Assembly (NCBI GenBank): GCA_014802325.1
Contig: JAAVCK010000011.1
Coordinates: forward strand, 1 to 49,138
Direction of reading: 5' to 3'
Length of the DNA stretch: 49,138 nucleotides
From: Bacteroides sp.
GTDB taxonomy: Bacteria; Bacteroidota; Bacteroidia; Bacteroidales; Muribaculaceae
Of this stretch, positions 26,547 to 34,775 are shown piece by piece. Positions within the stretch are counted from its first letter, which is position 1. Each line of letters opens with the position of its first letter. The translations under genes and the position numbers were made by a program. Below the pieces are notes generated by a model. That model did not search any database and was not told the DNA's origin. It worked only from the letters and a program-made list of their open reading frames with translations.

Positions 26547-27356
26547 ATGGAATTTTCAGTACTGATGTCGCTGTATGCTAAGGAAAAACCTGAGTATCTG
26601 CGCGAGAGTCTCCACTCGGTGTTTCATCAGTCGCTGCCTCCTACAGAGGTGGTGATGGTGGAGGATGGGCCTCTTACCGGGCCGCTCTACGAGGTGCTTG
26701 ATGCTACGGAAAAGGAGCATCCCGAACTAAAGCGTGTGCGTCTGGAGAAGAACGGCGGCCTCGGCAATGCTCTCAACGAAGGCCTCAAGCATTGTACCTA
26801 CGACCTCGTGGCACGAATGGATACGGATGATATATGCTTCCCTGATCGATTTGAAAAGCAGGTGAAGTATCTTGAATCGCATCCCGAAATTGATATTTTC
26901 AGCGGATGGATTGAGGAATTTGAAGGTGATATTTCCAATGTCAAATCAGTCAGAAAAGTGCCTGAGACACATGAGGAAATCAAGAATTATATAGGTAGCC
27001 GTAATCCGCTTAATCATCCGGCAGTGGTGTTCAGAAAGGATGCTGTCAATAAGGCCGGAGGATATAGGCATTTCCCGCTTTTTGAGGATTGGTATCTATG
27101 GTCGCGCATGATGGTGTCAGGAGCCGTGTTTGGAAATGTTCAGGATAACGTACTTCATTTCCGCACGTCGGCTGATATGTTCAAACGGCGCGGTGGATTC
27201 AGATATGCGTTGGACAGCATTAGATTTCAGCGTGAGCTCCACCGCCTTGGGCTTATATCCCGATTCTCGATGCTAAAATCGAGTATAATAAGGACTGCGG
27301 TATATATTATGCCTAACAGTATTAGATCATTTATTTATAAAACATTCTTAAGATAA
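26547..27356 (+). CDS. Glycosyltransferase family 2 (AmsE-like)
   Basis: A compact 269-aa GT2: FSVLMSLYAKEKPEYLRESL, EVVMVEDGP, NGGLGNALNEGL, DTDD at 92-95, then PLNHPAVVFRK and FEDWYLWSRM. This resembles the AmsE/WcaA group of exopolysaccharide glycosyltransferases. It starts 2 nt after the FrhB-like stop and ends 7 nt before the epimerase. Sugar specificity cannot be read. Confidence 0.9.
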   Translation: MEFSVLMSLYAKEKPEYLRESLHSVFHQSLPPTEVVMVEDGPLTGPLYEVLDATEKEHPELKRVRLEKNGGLGNALNEGLKHCTYDLVARMDTDDICFPDRFEKQVKYLESHPEIDIFSGWIEEFEGDISNVKSVRKVPETHEEIKNYIGSRNPLNHPAVVFRKDAVNKAGGYRHFPLFEDWYLWSRMMVSGAVFGNVQDNVLHFRTSADMFKRRGGFRYALDSIRFQRELHRLGLISRFSMLKSSIIRTAVYIMPNSIRSFIYKTFLR

Positions 27357-27363
27357 TAGAACA

Positions 27364-28359
27364 ATGAAAATAGCAATGATAGGTGCCAGTGGTTTCGTGG
27401 GCACGCGTTTACTTGACCTGCTTAAGCAGGATCCGAAACAATATGAGTGCAAGAATATTGATCTGCAGCCCAGTCATTTCTTCAATGAAATCACGACGAT
27501 AGGCGATGTGCGTGAGCAGGAGCAGATGGATAAGGAACTTAAGGGTGCCGACATCGTGATATTGCTTGCCGCTCAGCACCGCGACGACGTATCGCCTGTA
27601 TCGCTCTATTATGACACGAATGTAGGCGGTATGGAGGTGACCCTCAAAGCTATGGAAAAGAACGGTATCAAGCGTATTATATTTTTCTCATCTGTGGCTG
27701 TATACGGACTGAATAAAAAGAATCCTGATGAGAATCATCCGGCTGATCCGTTTAATCATTACGGCAAGTCAAAATGGCAGGCAGAGCAGGTGCTTCAAAA
27801 GTGGTATGAATCGCATCCCGACTGGAATATCGATATTATACGTCCGACCGTGATATTCGGAGAGCGCAACCGCGGTAATGTATATAATCTGCTGAAACAG
27901 ATATCGTCAGGAAAATTCCTGATGGTGGGAAAGGGCGAAAACCGTAAGTCGATGGCTTATGTAGGTAATATCGTGGCCTTTGTCAAATATATGATTGATA
28001 ATGTGACGGAAGGTTATAATGTGTTCAATTATATCGATAAACCCGATAATAATATGAATCAGCTTGTGGGCCATGTGTCGAAGGTGCTGAATAAGCATAT
28101 ACCGGCTACCCATTTCCCCTATTGGCTGGGTATGCTCGGCGGATATTGCTTTGATCTACTGGCATTCATTACCCGTAAGAAACTTACAGTATCGTCTGTT
28201 AGAGTAAAGAAATTCTGCGCCACTACGGAATTTGATGCTACGAAAGTTCATTCGTCGGGATTCAAGGCGCCTTTCACTCTTGATGAAGGCCTTGCACGTA
28301 CACTTGAATTTGAGTTTGTGCACCCGCGCACGGATGATATTCAGTTTATAAGCGAATAG
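27364..28359 (+). CDS. NAD-dependent sugar epimerase/dehydratase (extended SDR)
   Basis: A 331-aa extended short-chain dehydrogenase: G7-x2-G10-x2-G13 cofactor loop (IGASGFVG), FFSSVAVYG with the catalytic Ser, and Y133-G-K-S-K137 as the YxxxK pair. PTVIFGERNRGNVYNL belongs to the substrate-binding domain. It would modify a nucleotide sugar, or act on a lipid-linked sugar as some of these do. Located just before the UDP-sugar dehydrogenase (24-nt gap), so uronic acid epimerisation is a possible but unproven role. Confidence 0.88.
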   Translation: MKIAMIGASGFVGTRLLDLLKQDPKQYECKNIDLQPSHFFNEITTIGDVREQEQMDKELKGADIVILLAAQHRDDVSPVSLYYDTNVGGMEVTLKAMEKNGIKRIIFFSSVAVYGLNKKNPDENHPADPFNHYGKSKWQAEQVLQKWYESHPDWNIDIIRPTVIFGERNRGNVYNLLKQISSGKFLMVGKGENRKSMAYVGNIVAFVKYMIDNVTEGYNVFNYIDKPDNNMNQLVGHVSKVLNKHIPATHFPYWLGMLGGYCFDLLAFITRKKLTVSSVRVKKFCATTEFDATKVHSSGFKAPFTLDEGLARTLEFEFVHPRTDDIQFISE

Positions 28360-28383
28360 TATAACCGTTGAGATACATATAAT

Positions 28384-29700
28384 ATGAAGAAATATAATAT
28401 TGCAGTTGCCGGGACGGGGTATGTGGGGCTGTCGATTGCCACACTGCTGGCTCAACATAACCGCGTGACGGCTGTGGATGTGATAGCCGAAAAGGTGGAG
28501 CTGATCAATCAGCGCCGTTCGCCTATCCAGGATGATTATATCGAGAAGTATCTGGCCGAGAAGGACCTTGACCTGACTGCTACGCTCGACGGCGAGGCGG
28601 CTTATCGCGATGCTGACTTCGTGGTGATAGCTGCGCCTACCAATTATGACGCGCAGACGAATTATTTCGATACTCATCATATCGAGGATGTAATCGACCT
28701 GGTGTTGAAGGTGAATCCACGGGCAGTGATGGTGATAAAGTCGACCATACCGGTAGGCTATTGCCGCTCGCTGTATCTGAAGTATGCAGCCAAGGGGGTA
28801 GGGGAGTTCAACCTGATGTTTTTCCCCGAGTTTCTCCGCGAGTCAAAGGCGCTTTATGACAACCTCTATCCGTCGCGCATCATAGCAGGTGTGCCTAAGG
28901 TGATAGGTAAGGCTGAGTTTAAGGCTGAGGATGATGCTATTCTGGCCGTGACCGACCTTGCGAGGATGGATGAGGCGGCGCATACGTTTGCCGAGCTGCT
29001 TCAGCAGGGTGCGGAGAAGAAGGATATCCCAACGCTCTATATGGGCATGAAGGAGGCCGAGGCGGTGAAACTGTTTGCCAACACTTATCTGGCGCTGCGT
29101 GTGAGCTATTTCAATGAGCTTGATACCTATGCCGAGGTCAAGGGTCTTGACTCGCAGGCTATCATCGAGGGTGTGGGTCTCGACCCGCGTATCGGATCGC
29201 ACTACAATAATCCGTCGTTTGGCTACGGGGGCTACTGTCTGCCCAAGGATACGAAGCAGCTGCTGGCCAATTATGCCGACGTGCCGCAGAATATGATGTC
29301 GGCTATCGTGGAGAGCAACCGCACTCGCAAGGATTTCATAGCTGATCAGGTGCTCCGTCTGGCCGGATGGTATGGATATACGGAAGTCAATTCGTATTCT
29401 GGCAAGGAGCAGGAGCCGTGTGTGATAGGTGTGTACCGATTGACGATGAAGTCAAATTCGGATAATTTCCGTCAGTCGTCGATCCAGGGCGTGATGAAGC
29501 GTATCAAGGCCAAGGGTGCGAAGGTGATCATCTATGAGCCTACGCTTGAGGATGGCACAACGTTCTTCGGCTCGGAGGTGGTCAACGATCTGTCGCGCTT
29601 CAAGTCGCTGTCGCATGCCATCGTGGCCAATCGCTATGATGCGGTGCTCGACGATGTGAGAGACAAAGTGTATACGCGCGACATCTTCCGCAGGGACTAA
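28384..29700 (+). CDS. ugd: UDP-glucose 6-dehydrogenase-type nucleotide-sugar dehydrogenase
   Basis: A 438-aa protein with the NAD loop GTGYVG at 10-15, [27 protein letters not shown] (147-155), [21 protein letters not shown], and the catalytic cysteine C285 in [10 protein letters not shown]. It oxidises C6 of a UDP-sugar to a uronic acid, most likely UDP-glucose to UDP-glucuronate, though UDP-ManNAc dehydrogenases are related. It is the last gene of the polysaccharide operon, followed by a repeat-rich 3' region and a hairpin terminator. Length is slightly above that of short bacterial Ugd enzymes. Confidence 0.9.
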   Translation: MKKYNIAVAGTGYVGLSIATLLAQHNRVTAVDVIAEKVELINQRRSPIQDDYIEKYLAEKDLDLTATLDGEAAYRDADFVVIAAPTNYDAQTNYFDTHHIEDVIDLVLKVNPRAVMVIKSTIPVGYCRSLYLKYAAKGVGEFNLMFFPEFLRESKALYDNLYPSRIIAGVPKVIGKAEFKAEDDAILAVTDLARMDEAAHTFAELLQQGAEKKDIPTLYMGMKEAEAVKLFANTYLALRVSYFNELDTYAEVKGLDSQAIIEGVGLDPRIGSHYNNPSFGYGGYCLPKDTKQLLANYADVPQNMMSAIVESNRTRKDFIADQVLRLAGWYGYTEVNSYSGKEQEPCVIGVYRLTMKSNSDNFRQSSIQGVMKRIKAKGAKVIIYEPTLEDGTTFFGSEVVNDLSRFKSLSHAIVANRYDAVLDDVRDKVYTRDIFRRD

Positions 29701-29710
29701 ACCCCTTTTT

Positions 29711-29757
29711 TGATTCATGATTTATGATTCATGATTCATTTTGATTTGTGATTCATT
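29711..29757. repeat. TGATTCA-rich 3' repeat, related to the one after the TPR lipoprotein gene
   Basis: Directly after the ugd stop there are several copies of TGATTCATGATT-like units. The core TTCATGATTC-N-TTTTGATT also occurs after the lipoprotein gene (43281-43299) and again at 43647-43665. In each case a terminator hairpin follows, so the element behaves like a dispersed 3'-UTR repeat. Confidence 0.7.
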
Positions 29758-29774
29758 ATTATCGATAGTGCTGT

Positions 29775-29805
29775 AAAGCGTCCCGGATAGTTGGGGCGCT
29801 TTTTT
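29775..29805 (+). terminator. Terminator of the polysaccharide operon
   Basis: AAGCG-T-CCC pairs with GGG-G-CGCTT around an 8-nt loop (one T-G pair in the stem) and is followed by a T run at 29800-29805. It lies about 75 nt after the ugd stop. Confidence 0.85.
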
Positions 29806-30055
29806 GTTGATGGACTATAAAGGTGCTGGATGTGGGAAATTACCTTTTTGCTCAGCCGGACGCACCCTAGTGTACGTCCATACAAGGTTGATTAACATTG
29901 AGTTAGGAATGTAGAAATAAAGTTATCATTTTATTCGGCCGGGCGCTACTGCGAAGCGATCCTACATGCAGTGCGATACCTTAACTCCTCAACCCGAATA
30001 ATCTACCTACGCGATAATTTCCATCAGCATCCACCATAAATATCTACTGACTCTT
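29806..30055. other. Gene-free spacer between the polysaccharide locus and the tRNA
   Basis: No ORF with coding character on either strand. The only structure seen is an imperfect hairpin (GGACGCAC...GTGTACGTCC, about 29858-29880). It may be decayed sequence at the edge of the variable polysaccharide locus. Confidence 0.5.
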
Positions 30056-30078
30056 AAAAACGGGCTTGTCCCGTTTTT
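30056..30078 (-). terminator. Terminator downstream of tRNA-Pro(CGG)
   Basis: AAAAACGGG and CCCGTTTTT form a perfect 9-bp stem with a 5-nt loop. Read on the minus strand it ends in a T run, so it suits the tRNA transcript; the symmetric A/T tails would also stop plus-strand transcription. Confidence 0.8.
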
Positions 30079-30096
30079 GTCCCGGTAGTTTTGAGA

Positions 30097-30129
30097 AATC
30101 GCCCGTAAATCGGTGATTTACAGGCGATT
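30097..30129. repeat. Long hairpin between the tRNA and its terminator
   Basis: The arms 30097-30111 and 30115-30129 are complementary over 15 positions with a single mismatch and a 3-nt loop (GGT). It starts about 12 nt from the tRNA 3' end. It may be a processing signal for the tRNA precursor; it lacks a T run of its own. Confidence 0.75.
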
Positions 30130-30141
30130 GGTGAAAATTTG

Positions 30142-30214
30142 TCGGGGTGAGAAGACTCGAACTTCCGACCTCCACGTCCCGAACGTGGCGCGCTGCCAAC
30201 TGTGCTACACCCCG
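30142..30214 (-). tRNA. tRNA-Pro (anticodon CGG)
   Basis: On the minus strand the acceptor arms CGGGGTG/CACCCCG pair perfectly. The anticodon stem CCACG/CGTGG encloses the loop TTCGGGA, giving anticodon CGG (reads CCG). The T loop TTCGAGT is present and the discriminator is A. The 3' CCA is not encoded and must be added enzymatically. A consensus promoter lies just upstream. Confidence 0.95.
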
Positions 30215-30236
30215 AGGCCGAATTTGTATTGTGGTG

Positions 30237-30267
30237 CAAAGTTACTAATATTTTTTTGCATGACAAT
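30237..30267 (-). promoter_or_regulatory. Promoter of tRNA-Pro(CGG)
   Basis: On the minus strand an exact -7 element TAACTTTG (30237-30244) and ATTG (30264-30267) are 19 nt apart, about 23 nt from the tRNA 5' end. Confidence 0.75.
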
Positions 30268-30350
30268 GTTTTGGTAATGATTTTTTATGTGAATGTAGTA
30301 TTTTCGTTCGGGAATTGGCTCGTTTTTTACTTGTAGGGAAGGGTAAATTA

Positions 30351-30389
30351 ATCCGCCCCTGCCGACTGTGTTGAGCGGCAGGGGCGGAT
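30351..30389 (-). terminator. Terminator of the peptide transporter gene
   Basis: A perfect 14-bp, GC-rich stem (30351-30364 with 30376-30389) with an 11-nt loop is followed on the minus strand by TTAATTT. It lies 20 nt after the transporter stop. Confidence 0.85.
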
Positions 30390-30408
30390 GTGGTGTGATA
30401 TGATGACG

Positions 30409-32211
30409 TCAGATAGCGTCGTCTTCTACATTTTCGAGGTCGGCGGGTGCGGGTACGTCGGCTGTGGCGGCCTCAAGTTTTTTCATCTGTGAGAAGATGA
30501 ATGCTGCCGAGAGGAGGCAGAGTGCGATGAGGATAGACCAGATGGACCATACGGGTATTTTGCCCCAGAGAAGCATGGGAATCGATACGAGGTAGTTGCC
30601 GACGGCTGTAGCTGCAAACCATCCGCCCATCATGGCGCCTTTGAGGTGGGGAGGCGCTACTTTGCTGACGAATGATATGCCCATGGGCGAGAGGAGGAGT
30701 TCGGCAAATGTGAGGAGGAGGTAGGTGGTGATGAGCCAGTTGGTGGATACTTCGCCGTTGGTGCCTACGAGTGAGAGTGAACCGAATACCATGACGAGAT
30801 ATGCTATGCCGGCCACTATCATACCGTAGCCGATCTTGCGGGGAGCGGAGGGTTCTTTGCCTTTTCTATTGAGCCATCCGAAGAGTGCGAGGGAGAAGGG
30901 GGTGAGGGCTACAACGAAGAAGGGGTTGAACTGCTGATAGGCGGCAGGGTCGATGTCGGTGAGGGTGGCGGGCATCACTGAGGTGAATATCCATATCACT
31001 ATTGCGGCGCATACGGCAAGGAGTCCTCCGCAAGCAAGGCGGCTGCCGAGTGTCTTGGACTGGATTAGGCCGAAGAATGCGTAGACGGCTACGGCTATGG
31101 CTGCGAGTGCTCCGAGGTTGAAGCCTATGCGTGTCCAGGATGAGGATTCGGACGCGGTGCAGCTTTTGGCAAATTCGGTGAGGGTCTGTCCGTTCTGGTG
31201 GAATACCATCCAGAAGAATATCACTACGGCAAATACAAGGAAGAGGGCTACGACGCGCTGGCGGGTCTGCTCGGGAGTGAGACGGGGCTCGGCTGTGGCG
31301 GCAGGTTTCTTATCGCCTGTGGGTGTGGCGCGGGGAGCGTCGGTGATGATGTGGCGGTAGGTGCGTCGGCCGAGGGTGTAGATGAGGAAGCTGATGATGA
31401 GCGATGCGCATGCGAGCGAGAAGGCGTATGTGCAGCCGGTGGAGAAGGCTGAGATGTAGCCGTTGGCAAATTCGAGGAGTGATGAGTAGTTGGCAGAGCA
31501 TGAGTCGGCGAATGTCTGGAGGTAGCCGGTGAGCCAAGCTGCGAGGTCGCCGCCCTGCTCCATGCCGTTTTTCACGGCGAAGTCGGTCATGCTTTTGATG
31601 GTTTCGGCGTCGGCGGGCATGCGGGTGAATGCGTCGGTGTCAAGACACCAGTTGCTGACTGTGGCGGCCATAGGGTTGTTGGAGAGGTATCCGGCATGGT
31701 TGAGAGCCATGTTTTTGAGGGCGATTGCGGCTCCGGGTGCAAACATGGATCCGAGGTTGATGGCCATGTAGAAGAGCGAGAAGGCCGAGTCGCGACGGTC
31801 GGCGTAGCGGCTGTCGTTGTAAAGGTCGCCCACCATCACCTGAAGGTTGCCTTTGAACAGGCCGGTGCCGGTGGCGATGAGCAGCAGGGCTGCGAGGAGA
31901 ATCATGAAGGAGGTGTTGGAGCGGACGGGGGTGGGGGCCGACATGAGGGCGTAGCCTACAAACATTACGGCTATACCTGCGAGAACGCATTTATTGAAGC
32001 TCCAGCGGTCAGCGAGCCATCCTCCCAATACGGGCATGAAATACACAAGAGCCAGGAAGATAGAGTAGATCTGGCCCGTCCAGGTGGCGTCGAATCCGAA
32101 TTTTGCCTGAAGGAAGAAGAGGAATATGGCCAGCATGGTGTAGTAGCCGAATCGTTCTCCCGTATTGGCGAGGGCGAGGACATAGAGTCCGGCGGGTTGG
32201 TTTTTAAACAT
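30409..32211 (-). CDS. POT-family proton-coupled oligopeptide transporter
   Basis: A 600-aa inner-membrane protein with about 14 helices. The N-terminal NTGERFGYYTM holds the family's E-x-x-E-R-F-like proton-coupling motif (E19, R20, F21), and GGWLADRW and FYMAINLGSMFAPG follow. It imports di- and tripeptides with protons. A long hydrophilic loop near residues 175-235 is typical of Bacteroidetes members. Monocistronic: a strong terminator lies downstream and a near-consensus -7 (TAACTTAG, 32242-32249) about 30 nt upstream. Confidence 0.93.
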   Translation of the reverse strand: MFKNQPAGLYVLALANTGERFGYYTMLAIFLFFLQAKFGFDATWTGQIYSIFLALVYFMPVLGGWLADRWSFNKCVLAGIAVMFVGYALMSAPTPVRSNTSFMILLAALLLIATGTGLFKGNLQVMVGDLYNDSRYADRRDSAFSLFYMAINLGSMFAPGAAIALKNMALNHAGYLSNNPMAATVSNWCLDTDAFTRMPADAETIKSMTDFAVKNGMEQGGDLAAWLTGYLQTFADSCSANYSSLLEFANGYISAFSTGCTYAFSLACASLIISFLIYTLGRRTYRHIITDAPRATPTGDKKPAATAEPRLTPEQTRQRVVALFLVFAVVIFFWMVFHQNGQTLTEFAKSCTASESSSWTRIGFNLGALAAIAVAVYAFFGLIQSKTLGSRLACGGLLAVCAAIVIWIFTSVMPATLTDIDPAAYQQFNPFFVVALTPFSLALFGWLNRKGKEPSAPRKIGYGMIVAGIAYLVMVFGSLSLVGTNGEVSTNWLITTYLLLTFAELLLSPMGISFVSKVAPPHLKGAMMGGWFAATAVGNYLVSIPMLLWGKIPVWSIWSILIALCLLSAAFIFSQMKKLEAATADVPAPADLENVEDDAI

Positions 32212-32241
32212 TTTGATGAGTGATTTTTAAGTTTTATGGAG

Positions 32242-32249
32242 CTAAGTTA
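32242..32249 (-). promoter_or_regulatory. Putative -7 element of the peptide transporter gene
   Basis: TAACTTAG on the minus strand differs by one base from TAnnTTTG and lies about 30 nt before the transporter ATG. No good -33 element is seen. Confidence 0.4.
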
Positions 32250-32327
32250 CGAAAAAAACGGGAATGACGGTGAGTTGCATACCGTTTTCCCGTTAAAATA
32301 TTGCAGAGCCATGCAGCGTGTGGCGGC

Positions 32328-32756
32328 TTACAGCGAATTTTTGGCTTTGAATGCGAGCGCATATGTGCGCATCTGCTTTACCATGGCCAGCAATCCGTTG
32401 GAGCGGGTGGGCGAGAGGTGCTGCGAGAGGCCTATGTCGTCGATGAAATAGAGAGGGCTGTCGAGGATCTCATCGGGCGTGTGATTATTGAGCACGGAGA
32501 TGAGAAGCGATATTATGCCTTTCACTATTATGGCGTCGGAGTCGGCGGTAAATGACAGAGTGCCGTCGGGATTTTGCTCGGCGTCGAGCCATACGCGGCT
32601 CTGGCAGCCTTCGATGAGCCGGTCGGGGGTCTTGAGTTTGTCGTCGATGGGTGGGAGGGAGTTGCCGAGATCTATGATCATGGCGTAGCGGTCCATCCAG
32701 TCGTCGACTTCTGAAAATTCTTCTACTATCTGATCCTGAGCCTCGTTAATAGTCAT
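32328..32756 (-). CDS. sufE: SufE-family sulfur acceptor protein
   Basis: A 142-aa SufE: LIEGCQSRVWL places the sulfur-accepting cysteine at C51; DSDAIIVKGIISLLISVLN and LSPTRSNGLLAMVKQMR are the other family blocks. It takes persulfide sulfur from a cysteine desulfurase and passes it to the Fe-S cluster scaffold in the cytoplasm. No other suf gene is nearby. It starts 5 nt after the M28 peptidase gene and is presumably co-transcribed with it. Confidence 0.93.
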   Translation of the reverse strand: MTINEAQDQIVEEFSEVDDWMDRYAMIIDLGNSLPPIDDKLKTPDRLIEGCQSRVWLDAEQNPDGTLSFTADSDAIIVKGIISLLISVLNNHTPDEILDSPLYFIDDIGLSQHLSPTRSNGLLAMVKQMRTYALAFKAKNSL

Positions 32757-32761
32757 GATGT

Positions 32762-33769
32762 TTATTTTTCGAGTTGAATGAGGTTGAGCATTGTCTGTCC
32801 TACGGCGTTGAGCGAGGACTTGTCGATATTGTGGAGATTATCGGAGTTGCGGTGCCACGTGGGTGGGAAAGAGCGGGTGTCTTCGTTGCGCGACTCGATG
32901 ATGTCAATCGAGGGAATACCTATGCGGTTGACGTAGACGTGACAGTCGATAATATTGCCACCGGTGGAGTTGACGAATCGGTCGGCAAATCCGCTTCGCT
33001 CGGCTACTGACCACACTTTGTCGACAATCGATGGAGCTATCTGGTCAGAGTAATATTCGCGGTGGAAGCGGGCGTTGATGCCTCCTACCATGTCGAGCAC
33101 TATGCAGTAACGCGGACGATTTTCTTCGGTGTATGGCGTGTGGCGCACCCAATATTGTGTGCCGAGACACCAGGTCTCGTCGTTGGTGGCAAATCCTTCG
33201 CTCATGCCGTAGTCTTCAGCGTCGACAAAGAGCAGATCCACGCCGATATTTTCGGGGGGATTGATGCGGAACTGACGGGCTAATTCGAGCAGCACGGCTA
33301 CGCCGCTGGCACCGTCGTTGGCTCCGGGTACGGGTTCGGCCACTTTCGCGGGGTCAGACTCATTGTCGCTCCAAGGGCGGGTGTCGTAGTGGGCAAGAAG
33401 GAGTATGCGGTTGTGTGACGCGGGGTTGAACGATCCGAGAATGTTGCATATCGGCAGGCGGTCGCCGTTGTATGCTTTTACTTCCGAGCGCTGCACTGTG
33501 ACTACGGCGCTGTCGGCCGTCAGAGCGTCGATGATATATTGCTGACAAGCTACGCTTCCCTCAGAGCCGGGGACGCGTGGTCCGAATTTTATCTGGGCGC
33601 GTATGTGGGCGTAAGCCGAGTCGGCGCTGAATATGCGGGTAGGTTTGATGAAATTGGTGGTGGATGGTGAGGCTGCTTCGGAGCCGGTTGCGCATCGGTT
33701 GCAACTTGTCGAGATAGCCAGCATGATTACCGCAAGTGTAGCACCAAAAATGCGCCGGAATTTTTTCAT
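32762..33769 (-). CDS. M28-family peptidase / glutaminyl-cyclase-like lipoprotein
   Basis: A 335-aa exported protein. The N-terminus is a lipoprotein signal ending at C23 (AISTSC). The zinc-site blocks of the M28 fold are visible: LLAHYDTRPWSDN (His and Asp), PGANDGASG (bridging Asp), LLFVDAEDYG (Glu) and CIVLDMVGG (Asp). Closely similar proteins are either aminopeptidases or glutaminyl-peptide cyclotransferases, and the sequence alone does not decide. Probably anchored in the envelope facing the periplasm. It has a perfect-consensus promoter and is followed by sufE. Confidence 0.9.
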   Translation of the reverse strand: MKKFRRIFGATLAVIMLAISTSCNRCATGSEAASPSTTNFIKPTRIFSADSAYAHIRAQIKFGPRVPGSEGSVACQQYIIDALTADSAVVTVQRSEVKAYNGDRLPICNILGSFNPASHNRILLLAHYDTRPWSDNESDPAKVAEPVPGANDGASGVAVLLELARQFRINPPENIGVDLLFVDAEDYGMSEGFATNDETWCLGTQYWVRHTPYTEENRPRYCIVLDMVGGINARFHREYYSDQIAPSIVDKVWSVAERSGFADRFVNSTGGNIIDCHVYVNRIGIPSIDIIESRNEDTRSFPPTWHRNSDNLHNIDKSSLNAVGQTMLNLIQLEK

Positions 33770-33795
33770 GATGGTTGTATTGGTTAAAACTTCGA

Positions 33796-33826
33796 CAAAG
33801 TTACAATAATGTTACAGATGTGCAAA
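33796..33826 (-). promoter_or_regulatory. Consensus promoter of the M28 peptidase-sufE operon
   Basis: On the minus strand TTTG (33823-33826), a 19-nt spacer and TAACTTTG (33796-33803) match the Bacteroidetes consensus exactly, about 27 nt before the ATG. Confidence 0.88.
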
Positions 33827-33872
33827 GTATTTAACAACCATTAACCATATTTGAGTCTTGTGGATAAAAAGA

Positions 33873-33900
33873 AATCGCGAGTCGGGGGAGACTCGCGATT
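33873..33900 (-). terminator. Terminator of tRNA-Pro(GGG)
   Basis: AATCGCGAGTC (33873-33883) and GACTCGCGATT (33890-33900) form a perfect 11-bp stem with a 6-nt loop, followed on the minus strand by a TTCTTTTT tract. It starts 23 nt after the tRNA 3' end. Confidence 0.85.
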
Positions 33901-33922
33901 GATATTGCCTTAAAGCTTTTTC

Positions 33923-33999
33923 TGGTCGGGGTGACTAGACTCGAACTAGCGACCTCACGCCCCCCAGACGCGTACTCTAACCAACTGAGCTACACCCCG
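33923..33999 (-). tRNA. tRNA-Pro (anticodon GGG)
   Basis: On the minus strand CGGGGTG/CACCCCG form the acceptor stem, the D arm is GCTCAGTTGGTTAGAGT, and the anticodon stem CGCGT/GCGTG encloses the loop CTGGGGG (anticodon GGG). The T arm has TTCGAGT. The 3' CCA is encoded (33923-33925), unlike the other tRNA-Pro in this window. Confidence 0.93.
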
Positions 34000-34108
34000 A
34001 TTATTCGGCTGACCTATCATATCGCCCGAAGATGAGCGGCCTGAACTTCCGTTGGTGAAAGCGGCTCTTTTCTGAGCCTCGGCTTACCGTTTTGCCTTAA
34101 AAGCGATG

Positions 34109-34140
34109 CAAAGGTATTGAGTTTTTTTATTCCGCGCAAT
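34109..34140 (-). promoter_or_regulatory. Promoter of tRNA-Pro(GGG)
   Basis: ATTG (34137-34140), a 20-nt spacer and TACCTTTG (34109-34116) on the minus strand. It lies about 110 nt before the tRNA, so the precursor would have a leader of about 100 nt, which contains a GGCTC/GAGCC hairpin. Confidence 0.7.
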
Positions 34141-34181
34141 AGTTTGGGATTGGTTTAACATTTATTTAACACTTTAGCGGG

Positions 34182-34775
34182 CTATTCGCGAATACAGAGG
34201 CCGGGAATAGCCAAAAGTCGCGACGTAATTTCCGGCAGGATGTCGAGCGGGAGCGAGATGGTGAGGATGGTGGTGTTGTCAAATTGCTGGTCGAGCACAG
34301 CAATGCCGCGCGACTTGATGAGTTGCATGGCAGCGTTGATGGACTGGTAGGGGAGCGAGAGGGTGAGAGTGGTGGTCTCGTGCCGCTCCACTACCGTGGC
34401 TTCGGCTATGGCCATGCGGGCGGCTTCGCGGTAAGCCGCTATCAGGCCGGAGGTGCCGAGCTTGATGCCACCGAAGTAGCGCACCACTATAATAAGTATA
34501 TCGGTCAGTCCGGCTGAATTGATCTGCCCGAGAATAGGTTTACCGGCAGTGCCCGACGGCTCACCATTGTCGGTGGAGAGAAATGTGGTGCGGTCAGCTC
34601 CGATCATGTAGGCCCAGCATACGTGGCGGGCATCGTGATATTCGTTGGTATATCGTGCGATTATCTGCCGGGCCTCGTCGGGGGTAGTGACGGGAATGGC
34701 AAAAGCGATGAAGCGGCTCATCTTTTCACGATAAACCGCTTGCGAAATTTCAGTAATGGTGGTGTACGAGGCCAT
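34182..34775 (-). CDS. yigZ: YigZ/IMPACT-family protein
   Basis: A 197-aa protein: YREKMSRFIAFAIPV, ARHVCWAYMIG, DNGEPSGTAGKPIL and VVRYFGGIKLGTSGLIAAYREAA are the UPF0029/IMPACT landmarks, followed by the C-terminal DUF1949-like domain. The biochemical role in bacteria is unsettled; the eukaryotic relative regulates a translation-linked kinase. The ATG at 34775 shares one base with the queA stop (TGATG), so it is the last gene of the ftsX-to-yigZ operon. A longer frame upstream only shadows queA. Confidence 0.92.
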   Translation of the reverse strand: MASYTTITEISQAVYREKMSRFIAFAIPVTTPDEARQIIARYTNEYHDARHVCWAYMIGADRTTFLSTDNGEPSGTAGKPILGQINSAGLTDILIIVVRYFGGIKLGTSGLIAAYREAARMAIAEATVVERHETTTLTLSLPYQSINAAMQLIKSRGIAVLDQQFDNTTILTISLPLDILPEITSRLLAIPGLCIRE

